Shown piece after piece: positions 1 through 13,419 of a DNA stretch of 64,000 nucleotides. A program made the translations under genes and the position numbers. The notes below the pieces were generated by a model. That model saw only the letters and a program-made list of their open reading frames with translations. It was not told where the DNA came from and did no database searches. Source of the DNA: Trichoplax adhaerens (taxonomy: Eukaryota; Placozoa; Uniplacotomia; Trichoplacea; Trichoplacidae); the NCBI RefSeq assembly GCF_000150275.1, contig NW_002060974.1, forward strand, positions 341,508 through 405,507, written 5' to 3'. Within the stretch, counting starts at the first letter, position 1. Each line of letters begins with the position of its first letter.

Positions 1-355
1 ATTATACCCTAGTGGATACAGTTATCAAATTATATGCATGATAAATTCTAGTAGAATGCCGAAGTAGTATTAGTAAGTAAATTGAAGCTTATTTTAAGTA
101 TAATAAAGATTAGGAGATATCGACACCAATTCAGTTATACGTTTATCGTTAACAGGTCACACAAAACTTCTGATATAACTTTATCTTAATATTGTCGCCT
201 TAAAATTTAAGTTATGTCAATATAATGCATAAATAACCAATACAACTACCGTTTAACCTTAATATCAATTACACTCAAACTGTAGCGAATTTATGACGCG
301 AATAAATATATCTAATAATTTAATTTTACCACTAAGTTTACGTACGACATGTGCA
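1..355. other. gene-free left flank
   Basis: AT-rich sequence beyond the 3' end of the GPCR gene on the minus strand. I see no coding exon, no RNA gene and no canonical AATAAA close to the GPCR stop. Confidence 0.5.
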
Positions 356-1315
356 TTAGCTAAGCAAACTGAATTTACTTTTGGTCTGTAACCATAATTT
401 ACTCCGAATTTGTCTATCAAATATTAAATAAAGGACTGGATTAAGAACGTTCAATGCTGTTGTAACTATATTACCAATATAAAAGAAGAGAAAGAGCACT
501 AAGTTATCTAATGCGGTTTGACGTATACTTTTAGTACGAAATCCTATGAGAATTGCAGAAATAAAATTTGGCGTTACTATAAGGGCGTAACATATGGCTA
601 GGCTAATTAACATCTTAATAAATCTCATTTTCTTCTGGTGATCTTGCTCAAGTTGATCCGATGTCCAAAAGCCAGGTCGAACGTATTTCTTTTGAGAAAC
701 TGATATGCTAATATATGAAATTGCGATGATCGTAACAGGTATTAAAAACAGGACTATACCAAGTGTCGCAACAACGATAGCTTTTTTAGAATCCATATTT
801 ACGAGATCACACAGTAAGGGTGCGTCTGGGTACCCGACAAAGTATGATCCAAATAGTAATGATAGTATTGTTGCTACTATCCAAATAAGAATTTCACTTA
901 TTACTAGAAATTTTACTTTATGGTAACGATAAAATAATGACAGAGGTCGCACAATAGCAAAATAACGATCAACCGCGATTAAAGCTAAATTCATTAGAGA
1001 AATTCCGTTTGATATGGGTCCAATGCTCATAGCTATGAAGCACCATGCCGCACCACTTTGATAATCTAGGCTATCAAATACTGCAAAATAATATCCAATG
1101 ATTGATTTTAGCGACGACACAATATCAGATATCGCTGATATACATAACAGGCGATAAGTAGTCTTAAAGAAATCACGATCGGTAAGAAGTAATTCGACTA
1201 TTGCAATATTTATAATCAATCCAGCCGTAGTGATAGGAAGAACGCCAATAATAACATCATGGTAAATTCTTGATGCAAGTTTCAAGTTTATTGTTGTATT
1301 ATTGTAAGCGTCCAT
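356..1315 (-). CDS. class A (rhodopsin-like) G protein-coupled receptor, single exon
   Basis: A 319-residue seven-helix receptor in one uninterrupted reading frame. Visible landmarks are N-glycosylation sequons at N5/N6 in a short extracellular N-terminus, the TM2 aspartate in SD near residue 64, and Cys92 before TM3, which would pair with the ECL2 cysteine in LLCDL. DRY stands at 116-118 ending TM3, a Cys-Tyr and a proline lie in TM6 (CYALIVTP), and NPVLY (292-296) ends TM7. The cytoplasmic tail is short and basic. Length and motif set are normal for an intact family A receptor; the ligand cannot be read from sequence. Intronless, locally duplicated GPCRs are common in early animals, and the neighbouring 5' fragment at 4,655-4,870 shows this one has been duplicated. 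The start is the first ATG, shared with that fragment. Family is certain, subfamily unknown. Confidence 0.9.
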   Translation of the reverse strand: MDAYNNTTINLKLASRIYHDVIIGVLPITTAGLIINIAIVELLLTDRDFFKTTYRLLCISAISDIVSSLKSIIGYYFAVFDSLDYQSGAAWCFIAMSIGPISNGISLMNLALIAVDRYFAIVRPLSLFYRYHKVKFLVISEILIWIVATILSLLFGSYFVGYPDAPLLCDLVNMDSKKAIVVATLGIVLFLIPVTIIAISYISISVSQKKYVRPGFWTSDQLEQDHQKKMRFIKMLISLAICYALIVTPNFISAILIGFRTKSIRQTALDNLVLFLFFYIGNIVTTALNVLNPVLYLIFDRQIRSKLWLQTKSKFSLLS

Positions 1316-4300
1316 CGTTTACGAATTTGAGCTATATTCTGAAAGACAAACAGATAGAAACAGTAAATCTATTTTGTTCCGGTAGAAATATGATAATACA
1401 ATTTCGAGAGGTAGAGAAATTGGGATCTTTTGGAGGCAATATTCGGTTCAATCCAATAGCTAATAGGACGAATTTATTATCTGTGGGTGATATTTGCTAA
1501 TTCGTCGCGTAAATTAGAAAGAATTAATCCTAGCTAAAAACGCGTTTGCTTATAAACCTTCGTGAGCATAGCGTAACAAAAGAGATAATACTTGTGTAAT
1601 GAATATAATATTTATTGTTTATAGTCAGTCGTTGAATGCAGGTATAAAACTCAAAAGCATATTAAGATATAGATGCCTTTTATGTCTTGGGTTCTTTTAA
1701 GCGAATGAATCATTAGGCATGGTACTAGCATTAAACAATAAATTTCAAATAATAAATTACAAACTAAAGGTATCAACCTGTTAATCGAAAGAAAAATTAA
1801 TATATATAATGTGTTTGTAAAGCTAATTCATTTGTATTTATAAAATGAATTAATAAATTGTCGCAGTTGCATCACACTGAAACCAAACTTTATCCTCACG
1901 CATTAGCTCTGACCCCCTTTGTTATATATTGAAACTAATTGATTTGATTGATGGAAAACGTATTATAAGAAAAGTAATTGAGCATTTATTAGAATTATCC
2001 TCAGAAGACTAGAATGATGACTTATACAGTTTTCGTAAAACTGATTATAATGGCAATGAAGGGGTCGATTGGATTTAGAGTAAACTGCTCGGTATATAAG
2101 CATACCAAATGGATTTTCGAAAAGTGCAAATAAGAATAGTATTGATCCTTTTTTCAGGTGATGTTTATACCGTTAATTTAATAAGCTGCTTATAATTTCT
2201 AATGTCGTTTCCTTACGGAAATAGCAGTCGGTTGAGTGAATAATGAGGTATTTGCTTTATGTACTAATATACGTTGAATTACCCAAGGGTTAAAGTATGT
2301 TCATTTTAAAAATATAAAAAATTAGGTTCAAGTAAATGAGAATTTTTGATAAATTCCTGAATGAACTGGTACCGAGTAATATCGAATGGCCAATTAAAAT
2401 ACTTGTTGTAGTTACTGCAAAAAATTTCAAATTTTTATCATAAAATTTTAAATAAAAACGAATAAGTTAATTAACTTCATAAGTCAATGTTTATTCCTCA
2501 TAAGTTACTGCTTAGAAATCTTAAGCATTAATCTATACAAACATCAATCTTTGATTGATTTCATAGTCTATCTAAACAATATCTCCTTTTATCGGTCTGC
2601 AACAATGTATCACTCTTGTTATCACTTACTTAAAATGAATATACTAACGAGTTATTCAGTATACGTAGCACAATTGCAATCATGAATAGTTTAATGATCC
2701 TCATATGAGTAAGTTTTATAGCTATGGCACAGTTACATATTTCTCATGCATAATTGTACGTTATATTTGTACAAAGAATCACGATTTTTGCAAATAATTT
2801 GTCCAGAGATATATAATAGTATGCACGTATCATGGTATACTATTAATCTAAACTAGAGCTCTCAATCTGAAATTATTAGTCTGGACATATAGGGAGCTAA
2901 ATTGATGGTTCTTAGTTCAAGATTTAATTTTCTACCAATAATACTAAAAGACAAAAACATGCAATGCAGCTACGTGACATATTAAAATGTTTCACATGTG
3001 CACTAAAACCGAAAGTATTTCATTTAATTAGCTTATTGGCAAAATTTAATTATGGATAGTGTCAACAAATTATTTGTAAATATACTATTCAAATGAATAC
3101 ATTTTGATGATAATCAAACTCAACTATTCAGTATGAAAGATTTTTAAAATTATTTTCATTTATTCATAAAGCTCAGTCTATTATACATAAATATTATTAC
3201 ATTGCAAGTAGTCTCGCAGAAATAAAGTTATTGCAATTTAAATTTATATGAATGTTATAACCCGATATTACAGAATTTTTTTGATTTAAAAATAGACATC
3301 AAACATACTAAAGCTGTAGCCGTGAATAAAATGGGTTTATTTTATTTTACAACTGTAAAATAAAAAAATTGTTATTAGACTGCAGCAAAGTACATTAGTT
3401 ATCCTTTGTTACCTTTTCAGGAGCTTTCCTTTATTATTTGAGAGAAACCCGCCCTGTTTACCTTGTATTAGTGATACAAATTAAAAAATGCGGGCATTCT
3501 CTTTCATTTGTATAACCTATAATAACGAATTTTAATAATTGTGATTAGTTGTGTGGTCATTAATGTAATCTGGTAATTAATAAAAGATTCAATAGCTTTT
3601 GAAATCATTTTTCCTCGAACAAGTAATTGGAGAGACGAATATCAAAATTGGATCATTCATTAAGACTATAGCACCAAAGATTGATATTCATTTACTGGAA
3701 ACATCCCTCAGTGTGTCGTGATATTATTAGTTGACTACAGTTTATTTCAAATAATGAATTTTATTTTTCTCAGGTTTTTTTCAAGCATGTTGTTAAGCCT
3801 TTACTATGACCTAAAGCTGAAGAGATTGTAAGAGTAAAGCTGTCCAAATTCTTCTTCTTTTTTGATTACTGAGTGCGGAAATACTGTCAATACTAGTAAT
3901 GCGTTTTCGATCTGCAGGAGCAATGCTATTGTTTTATGTTATTTTAAAAGAAATTCAGTTTTAATAAGTAATGTTTTATCAGTTTCAACACAATTCATAT
4001 TCATACTTATAATATCTAAATTGTAAATTTCTCCTAACTTTATCACTATTTTCATCCTTCGGTCTATCCCACTATTTTCAATAAGCGCATCAAAATCAGA
4101 TGATCTCATTTCGAACAATTATTACAATTTCCGCTATAAATGGTTCCGAAGATTAACAGATATTGAATCTCAGTGCTGACTCTGGTATTTTCTTTTGTAA
4201 TTTAAAGTATAAAGTATTCGGAAAGGATGCAGTTCTACTAGGAAAGGCTTACTTCAGGGTATCCTTGATATCATCCCTAATTTAATTATATAATAATTAA

Positions 4301-4345
4301 TTATAATAAGAGATTACACATGATAGAAATATTTGCCACTTGATG
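1106..4345. repeat. segmental duplication, unit A
   Basis: Contains the first ~70 codons of the intact GPCR, its 5' flank to about 1,690, and about 1.8 kb of noncoding DNA (2,540-4,345) that recurs in order at 4,660-7,365. Bases ~1,690-2,540 have no clear counterpart in unit B, so they were inserted here or deleted there. The offset between copies changes from about 3,555 bases at the GPCR start to about 2,880 near 2,690. Confidence 0.8.
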
Positions 4346-4654
4346 GAATGGCAATCACTTAATATCAGGTCTCATTTTACTTTCAACTTAATTAACTTCC
4401 GTTTTTATTTCAAATTGCTTTTATGAATTTGTGAGTATAAACACCTGCCATTTATACCGTATTCGATTATTATATTACATTTTTTTGGAAATCGCAAACT
4501 CATCCAAATCAAATCATGAGACGCATTCTTTGTAGCACTAAATTCAGTCCTAACTATCCTTCTGCGCAATTAATCTTGAACTTCTTGTTATCTTATTATT
4601 GGTCATGAGCAACTCCATTATCAAACTTGTTATATATGTAGACAAATGGAGGCT

Positions 4655-4870
4655 CTAAGTTTTTAGCGACGATACAATATCAGATATCGCTGATATACAT
4701 AACAGGCGATAAGTAGTCTTAAAGAAATCACGATCGGTAAGAAGTAATTTGACTATTGTAATATTTATAATCAATCCAGCCGTAGTGATAGGAAGAACGC
4801 CAATAATAACATCATTGTAAATTCTTGATGCAAGTTTCAAGTTTATTGTTGTATTATTGTAAGCGTCCAT
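4655..4870 (-). pseudogene. truncated GPCR copy (5' end only)
   Basis: The frame reproduces residues 1-70 of the intact receptor at 356-1,315, with three substitutions (H19N, A38T and E41K). It then leaves homology abruptly and stops after one further residue. Only the extracellular N-terminus, TM1 and part of TM2 are present, so no receptor can be made. The 5' flank (4,871 to about 5,245) is also copied, so any promoter may have been carried along. The truncation coincides with the edge of the segmental duplication, so it is a breakpoint rather than a later mutation. Confidence 0.85.
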
Positions 4871-7365
4871 CGTTTACGAATTTGAGCTATATTCTGAATA
4901 ACAAACAGATAGAAACAGTAAATCTATTTTGTTCCGGCAGAAATATGATAATACAATTTCGAAAGGTAGAGAAATTGGGATCTTTTGGAGGCAATATTCA
5001 GCAATCCAATAGCTAATAGGACGAATTTATTATCTGTGGGCGATATTTGCTAATTCGTCGCGTAAATTAGAAAAGAATTAATCCTAGCTAAAAACCTGTT
5101 TGCTTATAAACCTTCGTGAGCATAGCGTAACAAAAGAGATAATACTTATGTAATGAATATAATATTTATTGTTTATAGTCAGTCGTTGAATGAAGGTATA
5201 AAACTCAAAAGCTTATTAAGGTATAGATGTCTTTGATGTGTTCAATCTTTTCAAACCTGAGAGTGATTAAGTATAGGCATTTACTCAAAAGAATATCAAT
5301 CTATTTAATGAGAGTATAAAGTTAATTGATCAGAATATAAAGGATGATTTTAAATTAGAGAAATTAATAGTTACATATATTCTTGGAAATCTTCACCATT
5401 AAGCTGTAAAAATATCTAGTGTACATTTATTTGATTTCATAATGCAGCTAAACATTAGCACCTTTTATCAATCTGCAACAAATATGTCACGGTCAGTCTA
5501 ATTAAAAGAGATGAATATAATATCGTAAACTGGTTATCCTATACACATCGAACAATAATGATCATGAATAGTTTAATGATCCTCACATGAGTGAATTTTA
5601 TAGTTATGAACTAAAATTCTTAATCTGAAATTACTAATCTTGACGTACAAGGAGCTGAATTGATGGTTGTTAGTTCAAAATTTGACTTTCTGCCAACAAT
5701 CCTAAAATACGAAAATATGCAATGCAGCTACGTGATATAATGACATGTTTCTCGTGTGAATTAGCGGAGGGAGTATTCAATTTATTTAACTTATTATTGA
5801 AAGTTCATCACGGATATAATAAACAAATCATTTACAAATTTTCTGTTCAAATTAACGCTTTTTAATGCTAACCAAAATCAGCTATTCAACATAAGAGATT
5901 TTTAAAATCATTTTATACATTTATAAAGTTCAGCTGATTTACGTAAATACCGTTACACTACAAATAATCTTGTAGAAATAAAGCCACTACAATTTAGATT
6001 TATATGAGTGTTTTACAATCTGATACTGTAGAGATCTTTTCAGTTAAAAGTAGACGTTAACATATCAAAGCTTTAGCTGTGAATAATAAAATGAAATTGT
6101 TTTGTATAAATATTTAAAGAGAACCATTATTAAAACAGTTGTATATGAGTCAGTCGTATATTTCCTTCCGGCTAGGCTTGATTGACAAGAAGGAAACAAT
6201 TCCTATCAGATCCAAATAAAGTTTATTAGTTGATCTTTGTTATCTTTTCATAAGCTTTCCGTTATTAAAAACAGTTATTGTATATGAGTCAGTCCTATAT
6301 TCCCTTCCGGCTAGGCTTGATTGAGTAAAATGAAACAATTCCTATCAGATCAAAATAAAGTATATTAGTTGATCTTTGTTATCTTTTCATAAGCTTTCCA
6401 TTATTATTTGGGCGCAAACAGCCATGGCGACATTATACTAGTGATACAAATTAAAAATTACAGATGTTTAATTTAGTGGTATAATCTATAATAATGAACT
6501 TTCATAACGGTGACTTGTAGTGTAATCAGTCATATAGCCTAATAATCAATACAAGATTTAATAGTTTTTAAAACCGTTTATTCTCGAATAAGTAATTATC
6601 AAGGAACAAATGTTTAAATGCATTTAAGAGACAAATATTGAAGTTGAATCATTCATTAAGACTGTACTGTAGCTCCTACGATTGATACAGATTTGCTAAA
6701 AATCTAATTCAGTGTGGTGGGATATTACTATTTAGCTATAGTTTATTTCAAGTAATTATTTCTTTTATTGCATCACCGTCTTTTCTTTCAAACATCTTGT
6801 CCACTATTTACTGTAGCCTAAAGCCGAAGGGATTATGAGATTAAAACTGCCCGAAATATTCTTCAAATTTTGATTCTGCGTATGAAAGTACTTCAATACT
6901 AATAATACATTTTCGATTTGCTGTAGCGATGTTATTGTTTGTACATTTGCAATAATGTTGATATTGTTTTAGAAGAAATCAGTTAATAAGTAATCTTTAT
7001 CTTTTTTAACACAATTTATTTTTATGCTCACAATGTCTAAGTAGTAAATTTTTTCCTTACTTTAAGACTATTCTTATTCTGTCATCTATTTAATAATAAT
7101 CGATAGGCGCTTCAAAATTGTACGCCTCTTATTTCGATAAATTATTACAATTTCTATTTAAATGTGATTCTGGAGATTACTAGATATTGAAATTCGGTGC
7201 TGACTTTGACATTTCATTTTATAATTCAAACTATAACATTATTAGGAAGAACTCAATTCTATTAAGAAAGGCTCTCCTCAGGATATTCTCGATATCGTTG
7301 CTAATTTAATTATACTGTTTAGTAATAAGAGATTATACATAGTAGCGATACTTCCCCACTCAACA
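4660..7365. repeat. segmental duplication, unit B
   Basis: Second copy of unit A. The first ~580 bases (GPCR 5' end and flank) match unit A with roughly 16 differences, about 97% identity. The remainder, for example 5,563-5,610 against 2,682-2,730, looks nearer 80-85% with indels. It ends near the shared motif around 4,290-4,320 / 7,300-7,340 (TAATAAGAGATTAYACAT). Confidence 0.8.
6126..6398. repeat. local tandem duplication, about 137-bp unit
   Basis: Two head-to-tail copies starting near 6,126 and 6,262. They share TATATGAGTCAGTC, CCTTCCGGCTAGGCTTGATTG, GATCTTTGTTATCTTTTCAT and AAGCTTTCC. The corresponding place in unit A (about 3,370-3,440) has only one copy, so this happened after the larger duplication. 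Confidence 0.85.
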
Positions 7366-7470
7366 GCTTTTCGGCATTTTAATGCCTACATTCAAAAATA
7401 TATCGTTTATTCAAATTTATTATAGTTTTTCAGATTGATCACCTAATCTTTATTGACATTGTCACAGACA

Positions 7471-7498
7471 CTGTGTAGTGGTTTTAGCTGATTACAAT
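7471..7498 (-). repeat. short interspersed repeat, degenerate copy
   Basis: TGTAGTGGTTTTAGCTGATT matches, with a few changes, the reverse complement of the repeat core at 12,735-12,761 (AATTAGCTGAAATCACTACA). Confidence 0.55.
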
Positions 7499-10400
7499 AA
7501 TAACATGAAGTGCTATAGCTCTTGAAAGTAGAACAGTCTACTACGCTTAGCGAAGTAATTATATGATGACTAAAATGATGAAACAGTGCGCTTGTGCTAT
7601 TCGTACTATATAGGTAAAGGACATAGATAACAGCCTCATAAGTGTTTTTATGTAATATATTTATGTAATCATTAATTTATATGGAATTGAGGACGTCGCA
7701 GAAGTCGATTATCCTGTTCATTTTAAGCGTTTTTCAATTATTACTACGAGGGAAAGAAAAGTGTTTTCTTCTCCTTCTAGTAAGCTGTTATTAAATGATA
7801 CTTTTAAGGTTATCAAACACGATGTTGGTCTTATTGTATCGCTTTAAATAAGACAAGAATGAGAATAAGAATTATGAAATAAGAATTCGAGATTTGCTCA
7901 CTTTTATTAACTTAAAGTTCGAGTTATTAGATTAGCATGCTTTATTCGTCATAGGCTCCTGTATCAATATGTAGGAAAGTTCAAAGATATAGATTTATAT
8001 GTATGGTAGATATATACCACTTAGCACTACATGTTAAGGTGTATATGGCGTTTTACTCAATTCAAATTCAATCACTACAGATGACAGAGACCAATGATAA
8101 AACTTTACTATATTTATATCCTCTTGTTTCATTAATCAAATCATGTTCTTATATTATAACTTTATAGCCACAGATGCTCAATTGTAATTAAGCATTTAAA
8201 GATAGAGTATTAGAGAGATTGCAAAGATAATGGTAGCAAATGGATCATGATGTAAGAATCATAAGGGCTGAAATAAAAGGATAGTCAGAATTCGTGTAAG
8301 ATATCTAAGCTAGTTACGCAGCATGTGTTCATACTATAATTTTATTTCTGTCTATTTATTAGACTATCATTATAGTAATAAGATTTTTAAAGAGTAATTT
8401 GTCATGGTGATATTGATACTGATAATTAATTGCATCAGTCATTGGAGTGACTATCGTCAAACGTTCGCATATATATGGCTGCACTTTCACACAGAATATA
8501 GCTCATATAATTGTGTCATAGATCTCTTACTCTTGCTGGATATAAGAATGCTAACAATAATAAAGTATCTAACTTATTAATCATTGGCAATCTTGAAATA
8601 GATTTCTATTATATTTTATAAACCATTTATAGTCGTAGACAGACGAAATATTAAGATACCAACCGCAACAGCAAGAAATTGAGGCAGTGAAATTTTTTTC
8701 CTCTGTAAAAGCTTATTCTGTTTATACAGATAGCTTTTATAATTATAATTAAAGTTATCACAAATAAGTTACTGTAATTAAGCCTTGACCAACTTCCTAT
8801 CTGATATCGATCTATAGTCACTTAGTTCCAAATACTTAGTATTAGAAACTCCATTATAGGCAAAAATAGCGCTCATACTATCCTATTAACATACAGTACC
8901 AATGGCGTTTATAGTTCCATTGGTAGTTGAATTTGAAACTCAATGATTTTTAATAAATGCTGATAAAGCAAAATCTAGCTCGGTCTCATTTAGTGTTCAA
9001 TAAAGTTTTAGTATATTTCTTGTTTCGACTGAAAGCAGGATCATCAACAAATAGGTTTAATTCCATAAGGTTAATTTCGAAGAAGAATTATTAGAATTGT
9101 TTCAGATCAAATAGAAATTAGTTGCCTAATTTGATTAGGGTACAAAGTTTTAAAGGTTAAAGGATACTTTTAGCACCCCTGGTATTCGATATCTTAACTC
9201 CCAGTACTTGAATTTAATATTTAATATTAACCAGGTCGATTTATTTTACTTCATTCTAGCTTTAAGCTTATTATATACTTTGATATCTTTATTGTATCTT
9301 CTATACTATTGGCACCATAGATGCTGTATGATATTATCTTCAATAATTATGTAGTCACTTACGTTAGACTTTAAAAAAATTTAAGATATTACATCCGGTT
9401 AGACATAAATTATGTATAGCTTCGATTCGGATCATTAGTTGAGTATAAGTGGTGGTTTTGTTCGCTCATTGCATTGCACATCTATGTCCTATTAATTAAA
9501 TAAAGTTGTTGAAAGTAAAATTGATAGGTTTGAAGTAGATGGATAAATTAAATATTTTGGCGAATTTTTAACTAATAATTCACATTTTTCCTATATCCTA
9601 TCCAATTGGGTATACTAGTTGTTATTTACGTTTTACTTATTTATTTATCGACTTCATTTTACTTAATTCTACTTTGAAAATTGGACTGTTCCAGAAGTTG
9701 TGTTTAATTATTCTTTGATGTGTGGTATCGAGTAAGTTTACAATTTATTACATTCTCAGCTATTTCAGTACAATTCACCTCGGCGTCCTTAAAATATTAT
9801 TCATACATTGTTGGGGATAAATGACTAAAAGCGAAGCATTTAATCCAATGGTCTACCGTTTTTTAATCAAGCCACTGTAATGCCGATGTAGTTTAGGAAT
9901 AAGATGAAAGAGAAAACAATCAATTCAGGTATATTTATTGATTTACAGTGAATAGAAACTGTCAAACTTTGAAAAAATACGGTAATAAACAACGCAGATT
10001 ACAACTACATATTTACCGTATTTGATAATTTTACAAATTATCTCAGTAACTGTGTTTATGTAGGGATGGATACGTGCAGGAAGTTCACAGTATTCTAATT
10101 ACAAATTCATAAGAGGGTTTGATGATAAAGAATTAATGTATGACCTTATGATCGTGTATTAAATACTCCTATAATTGGATTTATTAGGCATAGATATATA
10201 ATTTTAATATTGTAATTATGATATTAATTTAGCAGTAAGCAAGAAAATAGATTGTTCTAGTATGGCTTATTGTTTTAAATGCATTTAAAAAGTATTCCAG
10301 TCGATATTCTCTAATATCATTGGAATATTGAAATTTCGGTAGTAAATAGGTAAAATTATAGTTGAATGATGTTAACATAGGCGAAAGACGATAAATATGG

Positions 10401-12706
10401 TATACTATTATTGATAGCCGTAGATTTCCTTTACGGTGCTTTAAGATTGAATTATTGACGCGCAAATAAGCGAATAGCACCGCTATTTCAACACTGGAAA
10501 TGAAACGACCTAATTTTAGGTTTTCATACCATATCGAAATAAGCAGTTTCAGTTAAGTAAAAATTTAACTAAAGCGAGTGTCTTAATCGTGTAAATAATT
10601 CGCCAATATTCCGTATGCGCTAATAAGAAAAAAATTAGTGTGACGGTCTAATGACGAAATCTTCTCTTGTTTCAGATAACAAAATCAGGGAGATCCTTAC
10701 TGATAGGTATTTTTGGAAATTATCCTAGTTCATCTAAAATTATAACAACGAATAGCAATATACAATTCGGAAAGTTTTCGAGTATTTGTAAATAAATTTA
10801 AAAGCAAGAGAACAAGTATTTTACAACTTAAAATCCGCTAATAGAAACAGTAATATTTCGCGGAAAAGTAAATCTTAACCACCAGTGTTTACTGGCATAT
10901 ACTTTAATTGAATGAAATTGAGCTGAAATAATAAATGAACTTAGGACTTGAAGCAATTCTTGTACAAGTTTTTATTTCTTCCTTAATTGATAGAATATTC
11001 ATTCCCAATATTCTCTATACTCTTACTACCATACATTTGTATACAGTATACGTAAAATAGCCAAGAGTTCGGTATATTTCTACTGCTTTTTAAATTAATC
11101 ATAACTACCGCATTTCTGGGAATTATTTTTATTAGCTGTTAAGTCAACAGTTTTCGTTGGTCTGTTATGTGCTAAGCATATATACTGTATGGCATGATAG
11201 TAGCTAAAAATATCTTACAACTAGTAACGATAAAACTGAAAGTTTAATATTTGATTCTTGACGAGTTCACCTTCCGCTTATATAGATGAATATCGTTAGT
11301 AGCAAAAGAAAAATTGCCAATTTTAAAGATAGATATAGCTTTACGGAGTAGAAGAAGCTATTAAAGTACGTAGACAAAATTGTTTATATACTATAACATT
11401 AGGGGATTTTGGATTAGCTACCTTCCATTTTAATATACATAACAATATAGAGTAAATTAAAATTTTACACGTGATTAGCTACTAGGATATGTACATTGTA
11501 CAAGAGGTTTATTTTCCCTGTATGACATGGCTTTTAGACTACCTATTTCCTATTAGCTTTTAACACTGTGGCTGTTTTTTGAGGATTCCAATAAATAAAA
11601 ACAGAATATACAAAGCGGAAAGAGTATTAAAATCAACTTGAGGTCACGAGTCAAAGATCAGAGTGTCATTGGATAGCAATGAAGCCCATTCATTATATAT
11701 GAGGTGCTCAAAATTTGAAGGAAGCCTTTTAAAATAAAGTAGTAGAAGAAGCCGTAACATAGGCATTCAAGATACTTTACTCCTATTGTTATATTATGAC
11801 TTATGAAAATTACCTTTAACCCATATTGTTAAAAGCGGGTCTCAGCAAATCGGATAAATACTCACTACTGGATTATAATTTGCTTTGATCTCAATGACAC
11901 AATTTCAAGTTGTAGTTTACATTTTTACATATGATTTACCCACAACCAAATATGGTATCTAATTTTAATGATTTAGACTTCATTTATAATTTATAGTTAT
12001 TTTTTTTTAATTCAATTTAACAGTCAATATCATCTTTGTTGATCAAGAATGGTACCATAGCGTTTTTACCCAATCGATTTCGTATTCTGTATTTTATTTA
12101 CTGGATTGATGATGTTTTTTTGATTAATTGCTTATTGTGCGATATTTTGATATGATGCCATAGGTCTCGTGCAACGTAGTTAATAATATACTAACAACTA
12201 ATGCAGAAGGTCAAACAAGTAATGACAGCCATTATTCAATTTTCATCATTTCTGTATATCCCCACCTCCCACTCCATAATTATAGATCATTTTTCTATTC
12301 CCCTTTGGGAAGTTCATGTATCATGCGATTGTTTTAAAATTCACTTTAATACTAAGATTTCGGCTATGACCATTAATTAGTATTCCTGCTAGGTAGGATT
12401 TATTATGCCATGCTATAATTAAATGATACCATTACAGTTAAATGGAATATTTTTATGTAGTGGTATTTTTTATTAAGAACAAATCCTTACGCACTAAACT
12501 TGCGAAATCATTTCTGTAGCGATTACTGTAGATCGCCTAGCAGCAACATTAAGTTAAGCTAATATAACTGCAGCTGAAATCATCTGCCATAAGACGGAGA
12601 TATTTTAGGTGAAGGAATGAATTCAAATTGCTAAGGGTATACTTGCCATATTGCTACAGTATCTTAACGCTTGCTAATAATCTAATTAGGCAATGACCAT
12701 GGTCTA

Positions 12707-12761
12707 GTGTACGGGTTGTTAGCTCTACACAAAACTACTGTAATTAGCTGAAATCACTACA
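12707..12761 (+). repeat. short interspersed repeat (about 55 bp)
   Basis: Runs from GTGTACGG through CTACACAAAACTACTGTAAT to AGCTGAAATCACTACA. It aligns almost base for base with 61,598-61,653 nearly 49 kb away, and its 3' half with 61,000-61,029 and, inverted, 7,471-7,498. Confidence 0.75.
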
Positions 12762-13295
12762 CATGGGTACACTAGTCTACCATCCAATAATTCGTATCAT
12801 CTCTAGTATCCAACCACCATCATAAGGACTTTCCTAATCAAAGCTACTACATTTACTGTAGCCACAGTATTTAGCACTTACACTCGCTCAACACCATTTT
12901 AAGGCTCCAGTTAATCTACAATCTCGCACATACAGCATCAACCTACACTTTCTACATATCACTTAGTGATTTCCTATAATTTCTTAAGCTATTTTGGGGT
13001 CTGCATTGCAGAGGATATAAATAAAAGCGATCCATTTATAACTATTTAACATCGGCCATTGACCAACGTCATGACTGCTAGTGCTACGAGTAATATCGTT
13101 AATTTTGTATCATATTTACGAATTGAAATTTTAAAGCCCACTAGTCATTACAGCATCTAAAGGTGCTTTCAACGATGCTATCAAATTGATGATTTAATAC
13201 TATTTCGCCCTTAATTAATATTGCAAATTGTCGGCATTCATTTTGCGTCGTAAAGATTTGTGGTCTATAGTTTGGCTACCCAAACAGTACTACGT

Positions 13296-13314
13296 GTTAG
13301 TCAGTTCCTACATT
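13296..13314 (+). repeat. fragment related to the solo LTR core promoter
   Basis: GTTAGTCAGTTCCTACATT is identical to bases 48,655-48,673 inside the solo LTR. An ACCC lies about 23 bases upstream in both places. It includes a TCAGTT initiator-like motif. No LTR ends were found here, so this is either a degraded insertion or a shared promoter module. Confidence 0.45.
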
Positions 13315-13419
13315 TACCTGAGCGTCGTTTTGAACAGCCCTACTGGACTATACGAAATGTAGCATACATTACCAAGATGACTTGAATGTATGGAAAGCTA
13401 ACTTTGTGCAGAATTTTTG

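Larger units (their letters stand above)
7366..13295. other. long gene-free stretch
   Basis: AT-rich and read in all frames without a recognisable protein. The longest frame (83 codons on the minus strand at 10,229-10,480) has no domain, no splice context and low-complexity AT-driven composition. It contains two copies of a short interspersed repeat (7,471 and 12,707). Confidence 0.5.

Noticed and set aside
10229-10480. 83-codon minus-strand frame
   Set aside because: No domain, no plausible splice partners, composition as expected from AT-rich DNA.
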